A stretch of 64,000 nucleotides of DNA. Origin: Hymenoscyphus infarciens. Taxonomy: Eukaryota > Ascomycota > Leotiomycetes > Helotiales > Helotiaceae. Positions 60,415-64,000 of the stretch are shown here, piece after piece (position 1 is the first letter of the stretch; every line of letters begins with the position of its first letter). The stretch covers positions 1-64,000 of the forward strand of contig LLCB01000108.1 of assembly GCA_001414345.1 (NCBI GenBank), given 5' to 3'. Below the pieces are notes generated by a model. The model saw only the letters and a program-made list of their open reading frames with translations, did not search any database and was not told the DNA's origin. Made by a program: the position numbers and the translations under genes.

Positions 60415-62738
60415 TTATTTTTCGACAATAATGGTATGGGGTCCTCCCGCCGCAGTCAAAACCACACCATCGCCCACAATCTTCGCTTCCATCTCTCCCG
60501 ACACGTTCTTCCCATCAACCTTGATACTTGGGAATTCTCCCTTGGTCAAGCAAGGTAGGACGAGAGTGCCAGTAGTTCCTTCCGGGACATTAAATCCCAA
60601 AGTATATCCCCCCTCCTTAACCTCCCAGCTAGCTTGGAACTTCCCCAACTTCGTCACGAAACCACCTTCAACCGTTTTGAGATCTCCAAATTGGGGTGCA
60701 AGTCTCCAAGTCTTGCCCACGGGACTAGTGACACTAAGACCCAGCACAAATTCCGTCAACGCACTCGTTGGTCCTGAACTCCATCCATGGGCATGAGAGA
60801 TGTAGCTCGGGTCATTGGCGTATCCCCTCGTATCTCTATATCCGAAAGATCCATCTGTTAGATAGCCCTCGATAACTGTACTTTCTGTGCCATTGGGATT
60901 ATTGAGATACCATCCCCAGCCAGTTCTGATAAGTTCAAGTGCTCGATCGGTTTGACCGATCGTGAAGTGGCCTTGGATTTCAAAACTCGATATGAAAGGG
61001 GAGATATTCCGAGGGAGTTCTGGTGTTTCGGCACCGATTGGTGTCCAGTTTTTAAGGAGATTGGTAGATATGGTTTCTGCTTTTGAAGGGGTATCGACGA
61101 CGGAGAAGAGGAGAGCCATGCTGTTTGCATCTTGGGGGTGGAGTGTGGTGGCTGTTGCGTTGTCTCTGAATGAGCCGTATGGAGTATCAAAACAATATTT
61201 GTTGATTGCTATTTTCAGCGAGGCGGCGCGGGATCTCCAAGTGTCGCTGAGACCTGTAGTGTCGCCCATCCATGATGAAAGGTCGGCCCCGGTAAGCAGT
61301 GTTCTGTACAATCTATAAAATGTTAGGAAATCCAAGTTTCAAACAAATTACACGAAGATTTCTTACATCATGTTGGCTTGGCTGTTGTTATAGCCAGTTT
61401 GCCATCGTGCCCAATCTCGGAGGCCAGTGACGTTCAAGAGACCAACCGAATCGACTTTTCCGTATATGAAGTTCATTGCTTTGAGATACTTATCCCATTT
61501 TTGCTGGAGCCAAGCTGTATCGTTGGTGTAAAGGACGTAATTGTAAGTACCGATCATTGTCCACACTGCATCGAGTTAGTTAAAAAGCTAACATTGCATT
61601 ATTCGAGGTAGTTTAAAAGAATTAGAAGAATCATTTCTTGGTTCTTCTAAACGCTCCCAAATCTTTTTTTACGGTTTCCCCAAAACTACTAGAGCAATGA
61701 AAATATTGTTATTCTAACACCTGCCTGTCACTTACTGTGGTATGTATCCGAGCCTAACTGTAATAATGGCGGACCCGCTTCAGGGAATGATCCATCCGTT
61801 GGATTCTATGAATTTCTTAGTTTTCATCCTTTCTAGGACCCCGGAAGACAAACCTGATAATCGTACATAACCTGCAGCGCATTCCTAACAGAATCAAGCT
61901 CCCCGGTACTCACATGCACGGAGGGAACAGCAATTCCCATGTCTCCAGGCCAAACAGCCCTATCTCTTTTCGCACCATCCATAATGACAGTATCACCCGG
62001 ACCAAGAGTTGCATTGTTTGCCCATCCTGTCGTCAGCATAGGTACCCACCTTCCAGTGTTTGCAGGAGCTGAATTCGTCTGCAGTGTGTATGCTCCACTG
62101 TACCAGATTTTGTTCAAAAGTTCATCATTGCTGTGGAAATATCCTTGGTAAGCTCGCAAATTGGACCATGTTGGCTGGAAACCGATTTCGAGTTTGATCT
62201 CCGTGATATCGACGGTCGTGTTTCCACTAGTGAGTAAAAAGATTGTCAAGTATCGGAATCCACCTCGAAGGCTGACATCTGGCATGACATAACTTCCGGA
62301 ACCTGCGCTGGGGAAATTTGAATATAATGCGCCATCTGGTCCTTTGTGTTGTCCATTAGAAGCATCTGAAAATTCGCCAATCCAGTTCTTTGCTTCCGTG
62401 AATGCGAGACCAACAGATCCCGCTCCATCAGATGTATAGTTCAGCGTGACTAGTCCTCCAACTTCGATGCCAAAGTCGAAGACCAATTGAGAGCCATTTC
62501 CTTGAAGCTTTGCTGGACCTGGATATGAGGAGAGTATGTTTCCTGTCTGACGAGATAATATTGATTTGGGAGAAACGATACGTGATGCTGGCGCGTAGAT
62601 ATTCTTTTCCCAGGGACCAGGAAATGCAGTGTCGGATGGACCACTACATACAGTATTCTTCCAACATGATTGCGCCAACGAAAGAGTCAAGAATGAGATG
62701 AAGGTTAAAATTATAGCATACGCATTTGAGGTAGCCAT
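60415..62738 (-). CDS. Secreted GH78-type alpha-L-rhamnosidase
   Basis: Removes terminal alpha-L-rhamnose from plant glycosides or pectin side chains, outside the cell. Exons 62738-61854, 61805-61736, 61565-61367 and 61312-60415; 2052 nt, 683 aa. The first ~23 residues are a signal peptide (hydrophobic core ending LSLAQ). The (alpha/alpha)6 catalytic barrel carries the diagnostic DGAKRDRAVWPGD block (D254 to D266), the acidic part of the active site in this family, followed by YDYQ, DTYHMWTMIG and SHAHGWSSGPT. The last ~100 residues form the usual C-terminal beta domain. Several NxT/NxS sites. An ATG 13 codons upstream is in frame, but it would place polar sequence before the signal peptide. 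Intron 2 (170 nt) is unusually long. Confidence 0.9.
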
Positions 62739-64000
62739 GATTGTCAAGGAAAGTGGGTAGAGTAACTGGAGGTACAAACGGTCCCAATTCTAGGATATAT
62801 ACAATAAGAGATTGCATTCACCATTTGCATATCACTGCCTAGGTAGAACTTTCTAACCCAAAGTATGCCAGTGCCATGTCGGTGGGAACTCTACCGATGA
62901 AGATAATTTTCCGTCTCGGATGAAGTAACCGACTACCATAGCCTTGGGACGGAACCTGGTAGATAGTACTCGAGTAACAAGAAGTGATTTCAATAGACCA
63001 AATAAAACCTTACCGGATCTTCTTAGAACGTGACGAGAAGATGACAAAGAAGAGGGGTATTGGGTACCTGGATACCTGTGTGAGAAATATGCTTGTCATC
63101 AATGTCCCCGGATTTTATACTCAACTTCCCCGCACTTGAGCCCCGCGTCATCTGTTTTGTGCGAAAAGAAGAATCTATAAGAGCGGGAAGGGTTAACACT
63201 CGGATCTCTGTACTTGTTGGAAGACTTGAGAATTTTCACACATACAAAAGATGTCCAGCACAACAGTCACCAATTTTCGCATACCGATTCCTAGTGATGT
63301 GGGAATGTGGAGCCGGCAGGGACAGCACAACCTGGTGGGATTGAGCTCGCGCCTGTCACTTTTTCAGCCTGGAAACTTCCTTCCTTTTCGACAACCCCTT
63401 CCTTTCATCTGGCAAAAGACGAGTGTCAATTTTTGGCATTTGACTGACAGTCGGCGAGCCCATATTACATATTTATATATAAATCTTTATATATATTGAC
63501 TGCCACCTTGTCGTTCATGTTGGATTCTTCATCATGTCGAGTCAGTTCCCAGCTTTAGTTACAGGCTAAATCGACCAAAGGGGCTTAGAGCGCGTAAGCG
63601 GAGGCAAAATAAGCGTTGGTGGCAACCAAGGGGGGTAGAAGGAAGGAATTAAGGTTGGCTCTTTTTGGTGTGGTGTTGGTCCTTTGGGGAGCCTTGGTTG
63701 CTTTGCCGCTTAAAGAAAGAAATTGGATTGCCGATTTATGTTTTCTTCAAGATCATTTGGGAGACTGGACTGGAAGGGGATGTCTTTGAAGTACGGAAGC
63801 GAGCACCGAGGCACGTGTGCTACCTATTTTTAGGAGGAACCCAATCTCGGAGTTATGGAAGCTGGGAGGGACGAGCCTGCATGTGGATGATGTGGTCCAG
63901 AGGGAAAAGGGGGAGGATGCGAAGGCTTTTCGCATACTGAATGGCATATGAGTCTGTGAGTGATCTTGCCGAAAAGAGCATGTCAGATAATAATAGGGGC
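62739..64000. other. Upstream region of the rhamnosidase gene to the window edge
   Basis: The first few hundred bases should hold the GH78 promoter. No coding frame is convincing up to the end of the window; the 91-codon frame at 63665-63940 (plus) and 82-codon frame at 63251-63499 have no recognisable features. Confidence 0.5.

Noticed and set aside
63665..63940. 91-codon frame near the right edge
   Set aside because: Trp/Arg-rich with no recognisable domain; probably chance.

Overview
The window looks like nuclear DNA of a filamentous ascomycete (Pezizomycotina; Leotiomycetes is my guess, not shown). The evidence is protein-coding genes with 45-60 nt GT..AG introns and CTRAC branch points, a fungal-type hybrid phytochrome, an F-BAR/PH Slm1-like protein, a fungal GT2 polysaccharide synthase, and a large AT-rich block with the signature of repeat-induced point mutation (RIP: CpA and TpG almost absent, TpA in excess).

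Layout. 0-18 kb is ordinary GC DNA: a GT2 membrane glycosyltransferase (minus, five exons including an 8-nt microexon), a long gene-poor stretch, a membrane-anchored GH16 glucanase (minus), some coding-like but unresolved DNA, and a tandem pair of small membrane-protein genes (plus) whose second copy has lost the hydrophobic core. 18.5-48.6 kb is one RIP-mutated transposon block. 48.8-63 kb is gene-rich again: phytochrome histidine kinase (minus, six exons), two short TIR elements, a LITAF-domain protein (minus), an Slm1-like protein (plus, five exons) and a secreted GH78 alpha-L-rhamnosidase (minus, four exons).

The transposon block can be read almost completely. It holds a short TIR element (MITE-L) followed by two inverted copies (B1 and B2) of an unidentified ~6.8 kb TIR element with AAATCG-type subterminal repeats. 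B1 is interrupted by a Ty3/Gypsy element (497-bp LTRs, chromodomain integrase) and B2 by a Ty1/Copia element (153-bp LTRs). Each B copy keeps the uninterrupted insertion site of the other's retroelement, so both insertions and both 5-bp target duplications can be checked inside this window. The array is flanked by the 5-mer CATAT. A much less mutated 737-bp relative (MITE-R), flanked by CAAGT, sits at 54.8 kb. Both LTR elements carry a coding-like tract antisense to their pol gene in the 3' part.

Exon structures were derived by eye from splice consensus and unbroken frame; all six main models have lengths divisible by three. No database search was possible. Functional names rest on recognised family motifs. 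The family of element B, the small membrane-protein pair and several weak candidate genes remain unidentified.
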